From contig CAZLRU010000005.1 in assembly GCA_964562155.1 (NCBI GenBank), forward strand, positions 1 to 64,000: 64,000 nucleotides of DNA, read 5' to 3'. The DNA is from JAGOUY01 sp964562155. GTDB taxonomy: Bacteria > Patescibacteriota > Patescibacteriia > 2-12-FULL-60-25. Under the pieces are notes generated by a model. It was not told the origin of the DNA, ran no database searches, and saw nothing but the letters and a program-made list of their open reading frames with translations. A program made the position numbers and the translations under genes. This document shows positions 9,824 to 18,711 of this stretch, in pieces; within the stretch, counting starts at the first letter, position 1, and every line of letters begins with the position of its first letter.

Positions 9824-11091
9824 AAGAACACCTCATCGCTGGCATCGACCTTGGGAGTTCGTCTATTCGTCTTGTCGCCGGACAAGTAACGGTAGGAGCG
9901 GACAAACGCGAGGTTTTGACGATGCTTGGAGCCGTTGAAGTTCCTTCTCAGGGCATTTCCAAGGGTTCCGTTAGTTCACTTGAAGAAGCGGTGAGCTCTA
10001 TTTCGGCGTGTTTAGAGCAGGCTGAGCGACAAATCGGTCTACCGGTGACAGAGGCTTATGTGGGATTAGGTGGTCCGTTGATCCAGGTTCAGTTGGCTAA
10101 GGGGGTTGTCGGTGTCTCTCGTCCTGAAAGTGAAATTCGTGAAGATGATGTTCAGCGCGTCCTTGAGTCCGCTCGATCGGTTGTCAATCCTGCAAATTTT
10201 GAAATCCTCCACATTCTTCCTCGTCGTTTTAGTATTGATGGCCAGCAGGCGGTCAAGGATCCCATTGGTATGCAGGGCATTCGCCTAGAGGTGGATGCAC
10301 AAATCGTTCAAGGTCAGGCCGCAAATGTACGTAATTGCACCAAGGCTGTGTTTCGAACGGGGATTGATATTAGCGAGCTCGTATTCAATCCTCTGGCTTC
10401 AGCTCAGGCCGTTGCTAGTTCTCGTCAAAAAGACGTAGGGGTTGTGGTGGTGAATGTGGGTGCCTCTACTACTTCTTTGGCGGTTTATGAAGAGGGTGAA
10501 TTAATTCATGCGGCTGTCATTCCTATTGGGGCTGATCACATTACTTCCGATATCGCTATTGGGTTGCGTACCTCTTTAGAGGTTGCGGAGCAGGTTAAGC
10601 GCACGGTTGTGTCTGCGCATGCTGATGAAATCCTCAAGCATGAGTTGATTGACTTGCAGGAATTTGGCGCGCCTCAGAGTGAAATGGTTGGCTCTCGTTT
10701 TGTGTCTGACGTTGCTCAGGCTCGAGTGGAGGAATTGTTTGAGCGAGTAGAGAAAGAGTTGAAAAAAATTCAGCGGAGCGGCATGTTGCCGGCTGGTGCG
10801 CTGCTCACTGGTGGAGGGGTGAAGCTGAGGGGGATTGTAGAGGTTGCAAAACGCACCTTGCGCTTACCTGCCAGTTTAGCGGCCGCCTCTTCCTCTCACA
10901 CACACGTTCTCGATGCGATTCAGGACCCCGCCTTTTCAACGGCCGTTGGATTAGTCATGTGGGGATTCGAAGGTGAGCGTGAACCTCGTTTTGGGGTCAA
11001 GGGATTTGGGGGTGTGGCAGCCAAAGGAGGGGATATGATGAAGAAGTTGGGCTCTCCTCTTAAGAAGATTTTTAAATCTTTTCTTCCCTAG
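9820..11091 (+). CDS. ftsA: Cell division protein FtsA
   Basis: 423 residues. The actin-fold ATPase begins with AGIDLGSSSIRLVAG, followed by the SHS2 subdomain region (about 85-165), a phosphate-2-like GVVVVNVGASTT (about 206-217) and an adenosine motif LLTGGGVKLRG (about 327-337). The C-terminus ends in a basic amphipathic helix (MKKLGSPLKKIFKSFLP), the membrane-targeting sequence that tethers FtsZ. It is coupled to dgkA by an ATGA overlap and followed after 126 bases by ftsZ. Confidence 0.95.
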   Translation: MKEHLIAGIDLGSSSIRLVAGQVTVGADKREVLTMLGAVEVPSQGISKGSVSSLEEAVSSISACLEQAERQIGLPVTEAYVGLGGPLIQVQLAKGVVGVSRPESEIREDDVQRVLESARSVVNPANFEILHILPRRFSIDGQQAVKDPIGMQGIRLEVDAQIVQGQAANVRNCTKAVFRTGIDISELVFNPLASAQAVASSRQKDVGVVVVNVGASTTSLAVYEEGELIHAAVIPIGADHITSDIAIGLRTSLEVAEQVKRTVVSAHADEILKHELIDLQEFGAPQSEMVGSRFVSDVAQARVEELFERVEKELKKIQRSGMLPAGALLTGGGVKLRGIVEVAKRTLRLPASLAAASSSHTHVLDAIQDPAFSTAVGLVMWGFEGEREPRFGVKGFGGVAAKGGDMMKKLGSPLKKIFKSFLP

Positions 11092-11133
11092 CTGTCTTGA
11101 CCTTCGTTTGCGTGGTGAGTATCGTGAAAGCGT

Positions 11134-11154
11134 AAGGATGAGTTCGTCATCCTT
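11134..11154 (+). other. Hairpin in the ftsA-ftsZ intergenic region
   Basis: An 8-bp perfect stem (AAGGATGA/TCATCCTT) with loop GTTCG lies in the only sizeable gap of the division cluster. A short imperfect T-tract follows (TGTTTG). It may be a weak terminator or mRNA-stability element adjusting FtsZ relative to FtsA; no promoter with good boxes was identified behind it. Confidence 0.4.
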
Positions 11155-11217
11155 TGTTTGATAAAGAGGCGTAACGTATACAAATTTTGTTCAGTATCTC
11201 TTTAATTTTCCTGCTAT

Positions 11218-12594
11218 ATGGCGGAGATCAAGCCTGACATCGAAACCTTTGCCAAAATTAAAGTTGTTGGGGTAGGGGGATCCGGTGGTTCTTCAACCAA
11301 CCGCATGATTGCATCTAAGATTCGTGGTGTTGAATTTATCGCCATGAACACGGATGTGCAGGCCTTGCATTACTCTCAGGCCCAGCAGAAATTACACATC
11401 GGGAAAGGCTCTACTCGTGGACTTGGGGCTGGCATGGATCCGGAGATGGGGCTCAAAGCCGCCGAAGAAGCTCAGAATGAAATCCGTGAAATGTTGAAAG
11501 GGGCTGACATGGTGTTTATTACTTGTGGCCTTGGTGGTGGAACGGGTTCTGGCGCCTCTCCTTTTATTGCTAGTGTTGCCAAGGACTTGGGTGCGCTTAC
11601 GGTGGCGGTGGTTACACGCCCTTTTATGTTTGAAGGGGCGCAGCGTAAAGCGATCGCAGATGCGGCGTATGAAAAGCTCGCTTCGCAAGTCGATACCATC
11701 ATTACCATCCCTAATGATCGTATTTTGCAGATCATTGATCGTAAAACATCGCTCGTCGATGCTTTTGAAATGGTCGATGATGTTCTTCGTCAGGGCGTCC
11801 AAGGTATCTCTGAACTGATTACGGTCCCTGGTCTTATCAATGTTGATTTTGCAGATGTTCGCTCCATTATGTCGAATCGTGGCTCTGCCCTCATGGGTAT
11901 TGGCCATGGGCATGGCGACAATCGCGCGGCGGATGCAGCTAAGGCAGCGATCGCCTCTCCTCTTCTTGAAGTTTCCATTGATGGAGCTAAAGGTATTTTG
12001 TTTACGATTACAGGTGGATCCAACTTGGGGATGTATGAGGTGTCAGAGGCGGCTAAGGTTATTACGCAGTCAGCTGATCCTCAGTCGCGTGTTATTTTTG
12101 GCGCTATCATCGATGAGAGCATGAAGGATGAGGTTAAGGTAACGGTGATTGCTACGGGGTTTGATACCCGTCCTGCTGCGCCTAAACCGAAGATCGCTTT
12201 TGCTTCTGGAAATGTTCCTGCATCTCCCGCTTATCGTTCCCCGGCGCCTGTTCCTGCGCCTGAGCCATTGGAGAGAGTTTCTTTTCAAGCTCCCGCTCGA
12301 ACCGTGTCTGCTCCGCCACCGGTTGTACAGACGCCTCCTCCTTCTCCCGTTCCTCCTGCTCCTTCGCAGCCCATGTATGCTCCGCCACCGCAATCTGAGC
12401 CACCGCTTATGCCGTCGGCTCAACCGGCTCAGCATCAGCCTCATGTAAATCCTCCTAGCTATACGCATACGCAACCCATGCGTCCTGCACAGCCTTCTGT
12501 TCCGCCTAAGCCAGCTCCTGCGGCTCATGTGGCCGCGTCTGATGAGGAAGAGGATTTGGAGATTCCCGCTTTTATTCGCAAAAAAATGATGTAA
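11218..12594 (+). CDS. ftsZ: Cell division protein FtsZ
   Basis: 458 residues. The GTPase domain has VVGVGGSGGSSTNRM at the N-terminus and the tubulin signature as GGGTGSG (about 104-111) instead of the usual bacterial GGGTGTG. A long Pro/Ala-rich linker (about 325-435) connects to the conserved tail EIPAFIRKKMM, the FtsA-binding peptide. The linker is longer than in most FtsZs. It forms the cytokinetic Z-ring. nrdR starts eight bases downstream. Confidence 0.96.
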   Translation: MAEIKPDIETFAKIKVVGVGGSGGSSTNRMIASKIRGVEFIAMNTDVQALHYSQAQQKLHIGKGSTRGLGAGMDPEMGLKAAEEAQNEIREMLKGADMVFITCGLGGGTGSGASPFIASVAKDLGALTVAVVTRPFMFEGAQRKAIADAAYEKLASQVDTIITIPNDRILQIIDRKTSLVDAFEMVDDVLRQGVQGISELITVPGLINVDFADVRSIMSNRGSALMGIGHGHGDNRAADAAKAAIASPLLEVSIDGAKGILFTITGGSNLGMYEVSEAAKVITQSADPQSRVIFGAIIDESMKDEVKVTVIATGFDTRPAAPKPKIAFASGNVPASPAYRSPAPVPAPEPLERVSFQAPARTVSAPPPVVQTPPPSPVPPAPSQPMYAPPPQSEPPLMPSAQPAQHQPHVNPPSYTHTQPMRPAQPSVPPKPAPAAHVAASDEEEDLEIPAFIRKKMM

Positions 12595-12601
12595 GAGGTG
12601 T

Positions 12602-13099
12602 ATGCATTGTCCGGTTTGCAGTCACCCTGACACGCGCGTGGTTGACTCTCGCTTGACTCCGGATGGAAGATCGGTGCGTCGTCGACGTGAGTGTGATCAG
12701 TGCGAATATCGTTTCTCTACTTCGGAAGAGGTAGAGCTTTTGGATTTGACGATTGTAAAGCGTGATGGACGACGTGAAGCGTATGCGCGTGAAAATATTG
12801 AGCGTGGTCTACGTAAAGCCCTAGAAAAGCGCTCGTATACAGAAACGGATTTTCGCACCCTGGTGCATGCGATTGAGCGCGCTATTCAACGACGAAAAAG
12901 CATGGAGATTCGCAGTGCGGACGTGGGTGAGATTGTGATGCAGGAGCTCAAGGGATTTGATAAAATCGCGTATATTCGTTTTGCTTCCGTGTATCGATCC
13001 TTTGAGGATGTGGAAACGTTTGAAGAGGAGGTGAGAAGACTGCTTACGTCGGGAAAAGGGAAAGCAAGAATCGCCAAAAAAACAAAAAAACGTTCTTAA
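12602..13099 (+). CDS. nrdR: Transcriptional repressor NrdR
   Basis: 165 residues. The N-terminal zinc ribbon has CPVC (3-6) and CDQC (31-34), followed by the ATP-cone domain (TIVKRDGRREAYARENI onwards). NrdR represses ribonucleotide reductase genes when its ATP cone senses dATP/ATP. The C-terminus is a Lys/Arg-rich tail. It sits eight bases after ftsZ with GAGGTG just before the ATG, a weak SD. A terminator overlaps the stop codon, ending the cluster. Confidence 0.94.
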   Translation: MHCPVCSHPDTRVVDSRLTPDGRSVRRRRECDQCEYRFSTSEEVELLDLTIVKRDGRREAYARENIERGLRKALEKRSYTETDFRTLVHAIERAIQRRKSMEIRSADVGEIVMQELKGFDKIAYIRFASVYRSFEDVETFEEEVRRLLTSGKGKARIAKKTKKRS

Positions 13100-13115
13100 C
13101 AAGATCGTTTTTTAT
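13083..13115 (+). terminator. Terminator overlapping nrdR stop
   Basis: AAAAAACG(t)TCTT - AAC - AAGA(t)CGTTTTTT: a hairpin with one internal mismatch, flanked by A- and T-tracts. It spans the nrdR stop codon, so the gene's last codons double as terminator. The A-tract also makes it potentially bidirectional. Confidence 0.7.
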
Positions 13116-13168
13116 TTTGCATGTTTTCTATTCGCGGTTTGTTTCTTGGGGTATGATATCGTCAGCTT

Positions 13169-14590
13169 ATGCAAAAACGTACAAAAATTGTGGCCACGAT
13201 TGGTCCGGCTTCCGGTAGCCCGGATATGCTCAGATCACTGGTTGAGGCGGGACTGAATGTTTGTCGGTTGAACTTTTCTCATGGAACGCACGAGCAACAT
13301 GCTGAATACATTGCTGTGATTCGTGCCTTGGCGGCAGAACGAGGCGAGCCTCTTACTGTCCTGCAAGACCTACAGGGCCCCAAGATTCGCGTGCAAAATG
13401 TTGCACCGGAGGGCGTTGTGTTGGTGGATGGAAAAGAGGTGGTTTTTACGACCGATCCTAAGAGTTCATCTGTTTTAGTTGATTACGCTGATCTTCATTT
13501 GTGTGTGCAGCCTGGAGGACGTATCTTGATGGATGATGGGTTGTTAGAAGTGGAGGTTGTGTCTGTGCAGGGTCGGGAAATTACCTGCCGCGTGATTCAT
13601 GGAGGAACGCTTCTACCACATAAGGGGGTAAATTTACCGGGGACAAAGTTGAACATTTCTTCGCTGACCGATAAAGATCGTCAAGATTTGAAATTTGGTG
13701 TTGCACAGAACGTGGATTGGGTCGCGATTTCCTTTGTGCGTTCCGCAGAGGATATTCGTGAGCTCAAGCAGTTGATTCGTGTGTACGAAGAAGAGTTAGG
13801 GTTGCCTCATGAGCCTGTCATTCGGGTGATGGCAAAGATTGAGAAAGCGGAAGCGATTGAACAGTTGGATGAGATTATTGCCGAGGTTGATGGCATTATG
13901 GTGGCGCGTGGAGATTTGGGGGTGGAAACGGCCTTTGAAAAGGTCCCTGTGTTACAAAAGCAGATCGTGTCTGCGTGTTTACGGGCGGCGAAACCGGTTG
14001 TGGTTGCTACCCAAATGTTGGACTCTATGATTCGTAATCCGCGTCCGACGCGTGCAGAGATCTCGGACATTGCTAATGCCGTTATTGATCATGCGGATGC
14101 AACCATGTTGTCTGGAGAAACCACGACAGGAAAATATCCGTTGGAAGCGGTACAGGCGATGGCGGGGGCTATTTCCGCAACGGAGGAGAGTGTTTATGAT
14201 GATGTGTCTATTAGCGTTCAGGCGGCTGATACGCAAGAAGTCGCAATGACGAATGTTGCGAGCACCCTTGCGATGGCCACAGGGGCAAAAGCGGTGCTAG
14301 TTGCCTCTTTATCCGGCCAGGCTGCTCGTTTTGTGTCTCGTGAGCGACCTGCATTGCCTATTTTTGTTCCTACGACCAGCGAACGAGTTGCCTGTCAGTT
14401 AATGCTGTCGTGGGCCGTGGTTCCGTTTGTGGTGCCTGCGTGTGAGACGGTTTCCGAGTTTATTGACCTCGCTCTTACGGAGTTGGTTAAACAACAAAAG
14501 CTTCAGAAGGGCGATGAGGTTGTTGTGGTAGCGGGAGAGCCCTTAAGCGAGTCCGGTATGATGAATTTGGTTGAAATACGCAAGGTCTAA
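13169..14590 (+). CDS. pyk: Pyruvate kinase
   Basis: 473 residues, the typical bacterial length. KIVATIGPAS opens the barrel; the catalytic and divalent-cation segment is seen in MAKIEKAEAIEQLDEII and MVARGDLGVE, followed by ATQMLDSMI. The C-terminal effector-type domain (about 350-473) is present. It converts PEP and ADP to pyruvate and ATP, the final glycolytic step and likely a main ATP source in a fermentative small genome. It is monocistronic between two terminators. No SD precedes the ATG. Confidence 0.96.
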   Translation: MQKRTKIVATIGPASGSPDMLRSLVEAGLNVCRLNFSHGTHEQHAEYIAVIRALAAERGEPLTVLQDLQGPKIRVQNVAPEGVVLVDGKEVVFTTDPKSSSVLVDYADLHLCVQPGGRILMDDGLLEVEVVSVQGREITCRVIHGGTLLPHKGVNLPGTKLNISSLTDKDRQDLKFGVAQNVDWVAISFVRSAEDIRELKQLIRVYEEELGLPHEPVIRVMAKIEKAEAIEQLDEIIAEVDGIMVARGDLGVETAFEKVPVLQKQIVSACLRAAKPVVVATQMLDSMIRNPRPTRAEISDIANAVIDHADATMLSGETTTGKYPLEAVQAMAGAISATEESVYDDVSISVQAADTQEVAMTNVASTLAMATGAKAVLVASLSGQAARFVSRERPALPIFVPTTSERVACQLMLSWAVVPFVVPACETVSEFIDLALTELVKQQKLQKGDEVVVVAGEPLSESGMMNLVEIRKV

Positions 14591-14627
14591 GTTGTTTGTA
14601 ACATCTTGAAGGGTGGTTGGTATAGAT

Positions 14628-14664
14628 AGGTAGAAAGCGTTTGTCTTTCTGCCTATTATTTTGT
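14628..14664 (+). terminator. Terminator after pyk
   Basis: A 10-bp stem AGGTAGAAAG/CTTTCTGCCT (one G-U pair), loop CGTTTGT, followed by a T-rich tract (ATTATTTTGTC). It lies directly downstream of the pyk stop, with the next gene's promoter overlapping its 3' side. Confidence 0.75.
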
Positions 14665-14671
14665 CTATAAA
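14641..14671 (+). promoter_or_regulatory. Candidate promoter for the DUF5666-type gene
   Basis: A -10-like TATAAA (14666-14671) ends seven bases before the ATG at 14679; a weak -35 TTGTCT (14641) is 19 bases upstream of it, inside the preceding terminator. If used, the mRNA would begin at or next to the start codon. Confidence 0.4.
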
Positions 14672-14678
14672 TTTTTTT

Positions 14679-15527
14679 ATGTTTAAAACCGTTTCCGTTG
14701 GTGGATTGCTGCTCTTAAGCGCCATGACGCCGTTGGCGGGTTTTGCTAAAGAATCTCCACATCTATCTGGGCGTGCCCAGGCGATGATGCATCAGGAAGT
14801 CAAAAAACGTTCCACGGATGTCCAAGTCTCTTTGATGGGTAAGGTGACGGGCTTGAATGGAACGACGCTGACGGTGTTTGGAAATAACGCTTCTACGTAT
14901 ACGGTCGATGCGAGTGCGGCTAAGGTTGAACGCCGATATAGTGGGGCAATGGCAGTGGCTGATATTCAGTTGAATGATCAGGTTTTTGTCCAAGGCGCAC
15001 TGACTGGAGCCGTGATCAAGGCCAAGACAATTCAAGATTTTTCTCTTCAGGCGCGTAATGGCGCGTTCAGTGGGGCGGTTCAGTCGGTTACGGCTAATAG
15101 TTTTGTTTTAAAGAGTCCGAATCGGGGGGCGCAGACGATTTTTGTCTCTTCGGCGACGAAGTTTGTGAAGAATGGAGCGACGGCAACGTTGGCGGATGTC
15201 TTGGTTGGCTCGACCGTCAAGGTTGACGGTGTCTGGAACAATACTAATAATAACGTGACCGCCAGCAAGATTCAGATCGTAGTCAAACAAGAACAAGTGC
15301 GTTTGAATGGAATCGTTTCTCGTGTGGATGGAACGGTGCTGGTTATAGCTGGAACGGATGGAAAGACGTATACGGTCAACGCCGCTGAAGCCACGGTGGC
15401 GACCAGCGCCTTTTATGGTAAAGATCTCACGAACGTTCATGTTGGAGACAGGGTGCAGGTTTGGGGTAAAATGATGACGGGATCCACAGAAGTGAAGGCG
15501 AACATGGTGATCGATTTTTCATCGTAG
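14679..15527 (+). CDS. Secreted protein with DUF5666-like beta modules
   Basis: 282 residues from the ATG at 14679; an upstream TTG at 14661 is less likely. A signal peptide (about 1-22, ending GFAKE) precedes three similar beta-rich units of 60-70 residues, each with a G.V..V.G..L.V.G.D..TYTV pattern (starting near VSLMGKVTG, GAFSGAVQSV and VRLNGIVSRV). This matches the DUF5666 style of repeated OB-like extracellular modules. Function unknown; probably envelope-associated. Flanked by terminators, so a single-gene transcript. Confidence 0.75.
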   Translation: MFKTVSVGGLLLLSAMTPLAGFAKESPHLSGRAQAMMHQEVKKRSTDVQVSLMGKVTGLNGTTLTVFGNNASTYTVDASAAKVERRYSGAMAVADIQLNDQVFVQGALTGAVIKAKTIQDFSLQARNGAFSGAVQSVTANSFVLKSPNRGAQTIFVSSATKFVKNGATATLADVLVGSTVKVDGVWNNTNNNVTASKIQIVVKQEQVRLNGIVSRVDGTVLVIAGTDGKTYTVNAAEATVATSAFYGKDLTNVHVGDRVQVWGKMMTGSTEVKANMVIDFSS

Positions 15528-15548
15528 CTCTCTTAAATCTTAACAGAT

Positions 15549-15573
15549 AAAGGCCCGTTTATGACGGGTTTTT
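15549..15573 (+). terminator. Terminator after the DUF5666-type gene
   Basis: Stem CCCGT/ACGGG with loop TTATG, A-rich upstream and a run of five T downstream. Confidence 0.8.
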
Positions 15574-15578
15574 GTCTA

Positions 15579-15609
15579 TTGCTATCATGTGCTACTCTGA
15601 AACTATAAT
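15579..15609 (+). promoter_or_regulatory. Candidate promoter for the DoxX gene
   Basis: A perfect -10 TATAAT at 15604-15609, 15 bases before the ATG at 15625. The best -35 is TTGCTA at 15579 with a long 19-base spacer. The -10 is convincing, the -35 weak. Confidence 0.5.
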
Positions 15610-15624
15610 CCTTACTTATATCTT

Positions 15625-16035
15625 ATGAAGGGTCTTTCTCGTTACGCCCCCCTTGTGCTTCGTCTTGGTTTGGCTGCTGTTTTTGTTTGGTTCGGTATTT
15701 CCCAGCTTACAAACTCGAGCCTTTGGATCGGGATGGTGCCGGAGTGGGCAACGAGCTTGCTTCATATCCCTGCTAACACCATTGTCTATTTGAATGGGTG
15801 GTTTGAGATTGTGGCTGGACTCCTTTTGGCTCTTGGGTTATTTGTTCGCTTATTGGGGGTGGTTTTGGCTGGTCATTTGTTTGTGATTACATATGAACTC
15901 GGTATGAACCCGGTTGGGGTGCGAGATTTTGGGCTAGCCTGTTCAACATTCGCACTCGCTCTTTTTGGAGCGGATGATTTTTCTTTGTCGGTCTACCTTC
16001 GGGATCGGAAAAAGAACACGGAACTTAATGCTTAA
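15625..16035 (+). CDS. DoxX family membrane protein
   Basis: 136 residues with four hydrophobic segments and DoxX-family features (LRLGLAAVFVWFGISQL at the first span, NGWFEIVAGLLLALG at the second). DoxX-like proteins are four-helix membrane proteins linked in some species to thiosulphate:quinone or thiol redox chemistry; the role here is unknown. A nitroreductase follows 15 bases downstream, hinting at a shared redox-stress unit. Confidence 0.8.
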   Translation: MKGLSRYAPLVLRLGLAAVFVWFGISQLTNSSLWIGMVPEWATSLLHIPANTIVYLNGWFEIVAGLLLALGLFVRLLGVVLAGHLFVITYELGMNPVGVRDFGLACSTFALALFGADDFSLSVYLRDRKKNTELNA

Positions 16036-16050
16036 TCCAGGATCGTATCT

Positions 16051-16689
16051 ATGATGCAAGAAATTCTTAGCGCTCTAAAGTGGCGCTACGCGACCAAGGT
16101 GTATGACTCGTCTAAGCGTGTGTCTGATGAAGATATTCGTACGATTCTCGAGAGCGGACGATTGTCTCCCAGTGCGTTTGGTGTTGAGCCCTGGAAATTT
16201 ATTGTGGTTGAAAACCCAGAGATTCGTGCTCAATTGCGCGCCGTTGGATTTGATCAACCAAAAATTACCGATGCGTCTCATTTGGTGGTGATTGCTCGAC
16301 GAACCGATGCGCGCGAACGTATAACTCAGGAGTTGATTGATCGTACGGCTGAGCAGCAGGGGATTGATCCAGCTAAGCTTGATGGCTTAAAGCAGATGGT
16401 GCAGGCTTCCATTTCTGGCAAGTCTGATGCTGAGCTTGATGCTTGGATTCGTGCACAGGTATATATTCCGCTTGGAATCATGATCGAGACGGCTGCCTTG
16501 CTTGGGATTGATGGAGGGCCAATGGAAGGATTTATCCCGACGGAAGTCGACAAGGTGTTAGGACTAGCAGAAAAGCATCTGGCTTCGACGAGTATGTTAG
16601 CCCTTGGCTATAGAGGAGAAGGGGATTCGTACGCGGAACGGCCAAAGGTGAGACGGTTGTTTGATGAGGTGGTGGAGTTTGTGAAGTAA
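16051..16689 (+). CDS. NAD(P)H-dependent nitroreductase family protein
   Basis: 212 residues, the length of NfsB-type flavoproteins. The FMN-binding start (LKWRYATKVYD; RLSPSAFGVEPWKFIVV) and the C-terminal LALGYRGEGD match the family, which reduces nitro compounds, quinones or flavins with NAD(P)H. ATGATG gives two adjacent starts; the first is used. A weak AGGAT lies upstream. Likely co-transcribed with doxX and closed by a terminator. Confidence 0.88.
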   Translation: MMQEILSALKWRYATKVYDSSKRVSDEDIRTILESGRLSPSAFGVEPWKFIVVENPEIRAQLRAVGFDQPKITDASHLVVIARRTDARERITQELIDRTAEQQGIDPAKLDGLKQMVQASISGKSDAELDAWIRAQVYIPLGIMIETAALLGIDGGPMEGFIPTEVDKVLGLAEKHLASTSMLALGYRGEGDSYAERPKVRRLFDEVVEFVK

Positions 16690-16705
16690 TATAAAAAATC
16701 AATAA

Positions 16706-16736
16706 GAAAAATAGCCCACACTAAGGGCTGTTTTCT
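16706..16736 (+). terminator. Terminator after the nitroreductase gene
   Basis: Stem AGCCC/GGGCT (16713-16717 with 16725-16729), A-rich upstream and GTTTTC downstream. Confidence 0.7.
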
Positions 16737-16772
16737 ATTTCTTCATCCTTCAAGTATAGTTTATCGGTTGAT

Positions 16773-17540
16773 ATGTCCTATTTTCACGCTCTTATTCTTG
16801 CCATTGTTGAGGGGTTAACGGAGTTTCTTCCTGTTTCTTCCACCGCACACTTAGTTTTGGTGGGGAAGTGGCTTCATCTGCCGGAGACGGAATTTTTGAA
16901 AAGTTTTGATATTGCGATTCAGTTAGGAGCTATTCTTGCTGTTGTGAGTTTTTGGTTTCGGCGCTTGCTGAATGATTTTGAGCTGATTAAGCGCGTCTTG
17001 GTCGCGTTTATTCCAACAGGGGTGATTGGGTTGGTTTTGTATAAGGTTGTGAAAATGTATCTACTTGGAAGTACGAATGTGATTTTGTGGGCGCTGCTAT
17101 TGGGTGGGATTGCCTTGATCGCTTTTGAATTTTTCCATGAGAAAGAGGGGAAGGAGGAAAAAGAAGTTGAACAGATTACGTATAAGCAAGCCCTGGGGAT
17201 TGGGTTGTTTCAATCTTTAGCGATTGTGCCGGGGGTGTCTCGTTCAGCCGCGACAATTCTTGGTGGAATGCTCTTAGGTCTTAAACGACGGACAGCGGTC
17301 GAGTTTTCGTTTTTGGTAGCGATTCCTACAATGGGCGCGGCGGTAGCTCTTGATCTGTTAAAAAATGCTGATACGTTTTCGCGAGATCAGGCTGGTGTCC
17401 TCTTGTTTGGGTGTGTGATTGCTTTTTTTGTGGCGCTGGTTACCGTTAAAGTAATGACGGCGTTTGTGCGCCGTCATACGTTTTTGTTGTTTGGTGCCTA
17501 TCGCATTGTATTTGCGATGGGGCTGCTTTGGTTTTTATAA
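16773..17540 (+). CDS. uppP: Undecaprenyl-diphosphatase UppP (BacA)
   Basis: 255 residues, multispanning. The two signature motifs are present: EGLTEFLPVSSTAHL (about 13-27) and PGVSRSAATILGG (about 150-162). It dephosphorylates undecaprenyl-PP to recycle the lipid carrier of peptidoglycan and surface glycans, and confers bacitracin resistance when abundant. A TATAGT -10-like box ends 12 bases before the ATG. Its 3' end overlaps the convergent GFA gene by six bases. Confidence 0.94.
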   Translation: MSYFHALILAIVEGLTEFLPVSSTAHLVLVGKWLHLPETEFLKSFDIAIQLGAILAVVSFWFRRLLNDFELIKRVLVAFIPTGVIGLVLYKVVKMYLLGSTNVILWALLLGGIALIAFEFFHEKEGKEEKEVEQITYKQALGIGLFQSLAIVPGVSRSAATILGGMLLGLKRRTAVEFSFLVAIPTMGAAVALDLLKNADTFSRDQAGVLLFGCVIAFFVALVTVKVMTAFVRRHTFLLFGAYRIVFAMGLLWFL

Positions 17541-17891
17541 ATCTTTGCCGTTAAACGGTTTTGGTTGGATGGTTTCCAGGTTGATGTCGTCTAAACAGCG
17601 TACATTGATGGCGTAGGTTTCTTTTCCATCCGGACCATTCCCGTAGCCAAAAGGACGGATCCCGCAGGTTTTACAGAAGACGTGGTGAATGTTCTTTTTT
17701 CCAAATTGATAATCGCTCAGCGCTTCCTTGCCTGATTCCAGAGTGAATTCGTTGGCGGGCGCGAAGGTGAGCCAATAGCCTGTTTTGGAACAGATGGAGC
17801 AGTTGCAGGCGATCACATTGGAAATATCCGCATTTACTTGAAAACGAACCGCGCCACAGTGACAGCCGCCTTTATGGGTGGTGGTAGACAT
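17535..17891 (-). CDS. GFA-family zinc-binding protein
   Basis: 118 residues. The Cys pattern of the GFA (glutathione-dependent formaldehyde-activating-like) family is clear: GGCHCGAV (about 8-15), CNCSIC (29-34) and CKTCG (71-75), coordinating two zincs. Most GFA proteins have no proven formaldehyde role, so only the fold is asserted. It converges on uppP with a six-base overlap and stands alone on this strand. Confidence 0.85.
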   Translation of the reverse strand: MSTTTHKGGCHCGAVRFQVNADISNVIACNCSICSKTGYWLTFAPANEFTLESGKEALSDYQFGKKNIHHVFCKTCGIRPFGYGNGPDGKETYAINVRCLDDINLETIQPKPFNGKDL

Positions 17892-18006
17892 ATGGAAGTA
17901 GCATAGAGGAGTTTTTCTTTTTGGGCTAATGGAAAAACACGTTCTGATACGGTAAGGTGATGCTAGCAGCTGTTCCGTGGGTTACTTTTTTATCTTCAAG
18001 TTATCT

Positions 18007-18678
18007 ATGAAGTCTTCTACGACGTTTCTTTTTCTTACAGCGGTTTTTGTTGTTGTCTTTGGGGCGATTTATTGGAATTGGCGGGCGGATGATCGGATTA
18101 CTAAGTCTGTGCCTTTACCTACTGGTGCGAATTTTGCGCATTTTGATCCATTGGCTCATGTTGAGGTTATTCGCGCTTCGCTGGGGTCAGAGGTGCGTCT
18201 TTTATCGATCCAGGCCGAGGGGTACCGTTTGGATGCGGCGGTTGATCTTACTCTAAAGACTACACCTACTCCAAAAGTCACCTATGTTTTTTTTGAGCCT
18301 GGTACCTTTGGCGAGGTACCCACCTACGGTGTGGCCTCGGGAACGGTTTTGGGAAGACGAGTGACGGTTGAAGCCTTGAATCGTGGCACCTCTCGATCCG
18401 TGTCCTACCAGTCCGGTCTCGTGAAACGATCGTTTATTGTGCGGAATAAAGGATTAATGATTTCCTATGGAGGAGCTGGTAATTTGAATAAAGAAGCTTT
18501 TGCGTCCATTCCGTCTTGTTCGGTTGAACTTTTGCAGAGCGTCATTTCATCTCAAGGGATAGATCAGCAAGAGCCGGCTTCTTTTATCTATGATGCAGTG
18601 CGGGGGTATCAATTTTTCTTCCCTCGTTTGAACAAACAGGTTCAGATAAACAGAGAGTGTCAGTTGAATTCCGGTTGA
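18007..18678 (+). CDS. Membrane-anchored protein of unknown function
   Basis: 223 residues from the ATG at 18007; a GTG at 17977 would extend a charged leader before the hydrophobic segment. One N-terminal span (about 6-24) is followed by a roughly 200-residue extracytoplasmic region rich in beta-prone stretches, with two Cys near the end (CSVELL; RECQ). No family was recognised. The CYTH gene starts 34 bases downstream. Confidence 0.65.
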   Translation: MKSSTTFLFLTAVFVVVFGAIYWNWRADDRITKSVPLPTGANFAHFDPLAHVEVIRASLGSEVRLLSIQAEGYRLDAAVDLTLKTTPTPKVTYVFFEPGTFGEVPTYGVASGTVLGRRVTVEALNRGTSRSVSYQSGLVKRSFIVRNKGLMISYGGAGNLNKEAFASIPSCSVELLQSVISSQGIDQQEPASFIYDAVRGYQFFFPRLNKQVQINRECQLNSG

Positions 18679-18711
18679 TCAGGATTTTAAAATGAATATT
18701 TTACCAACTCT

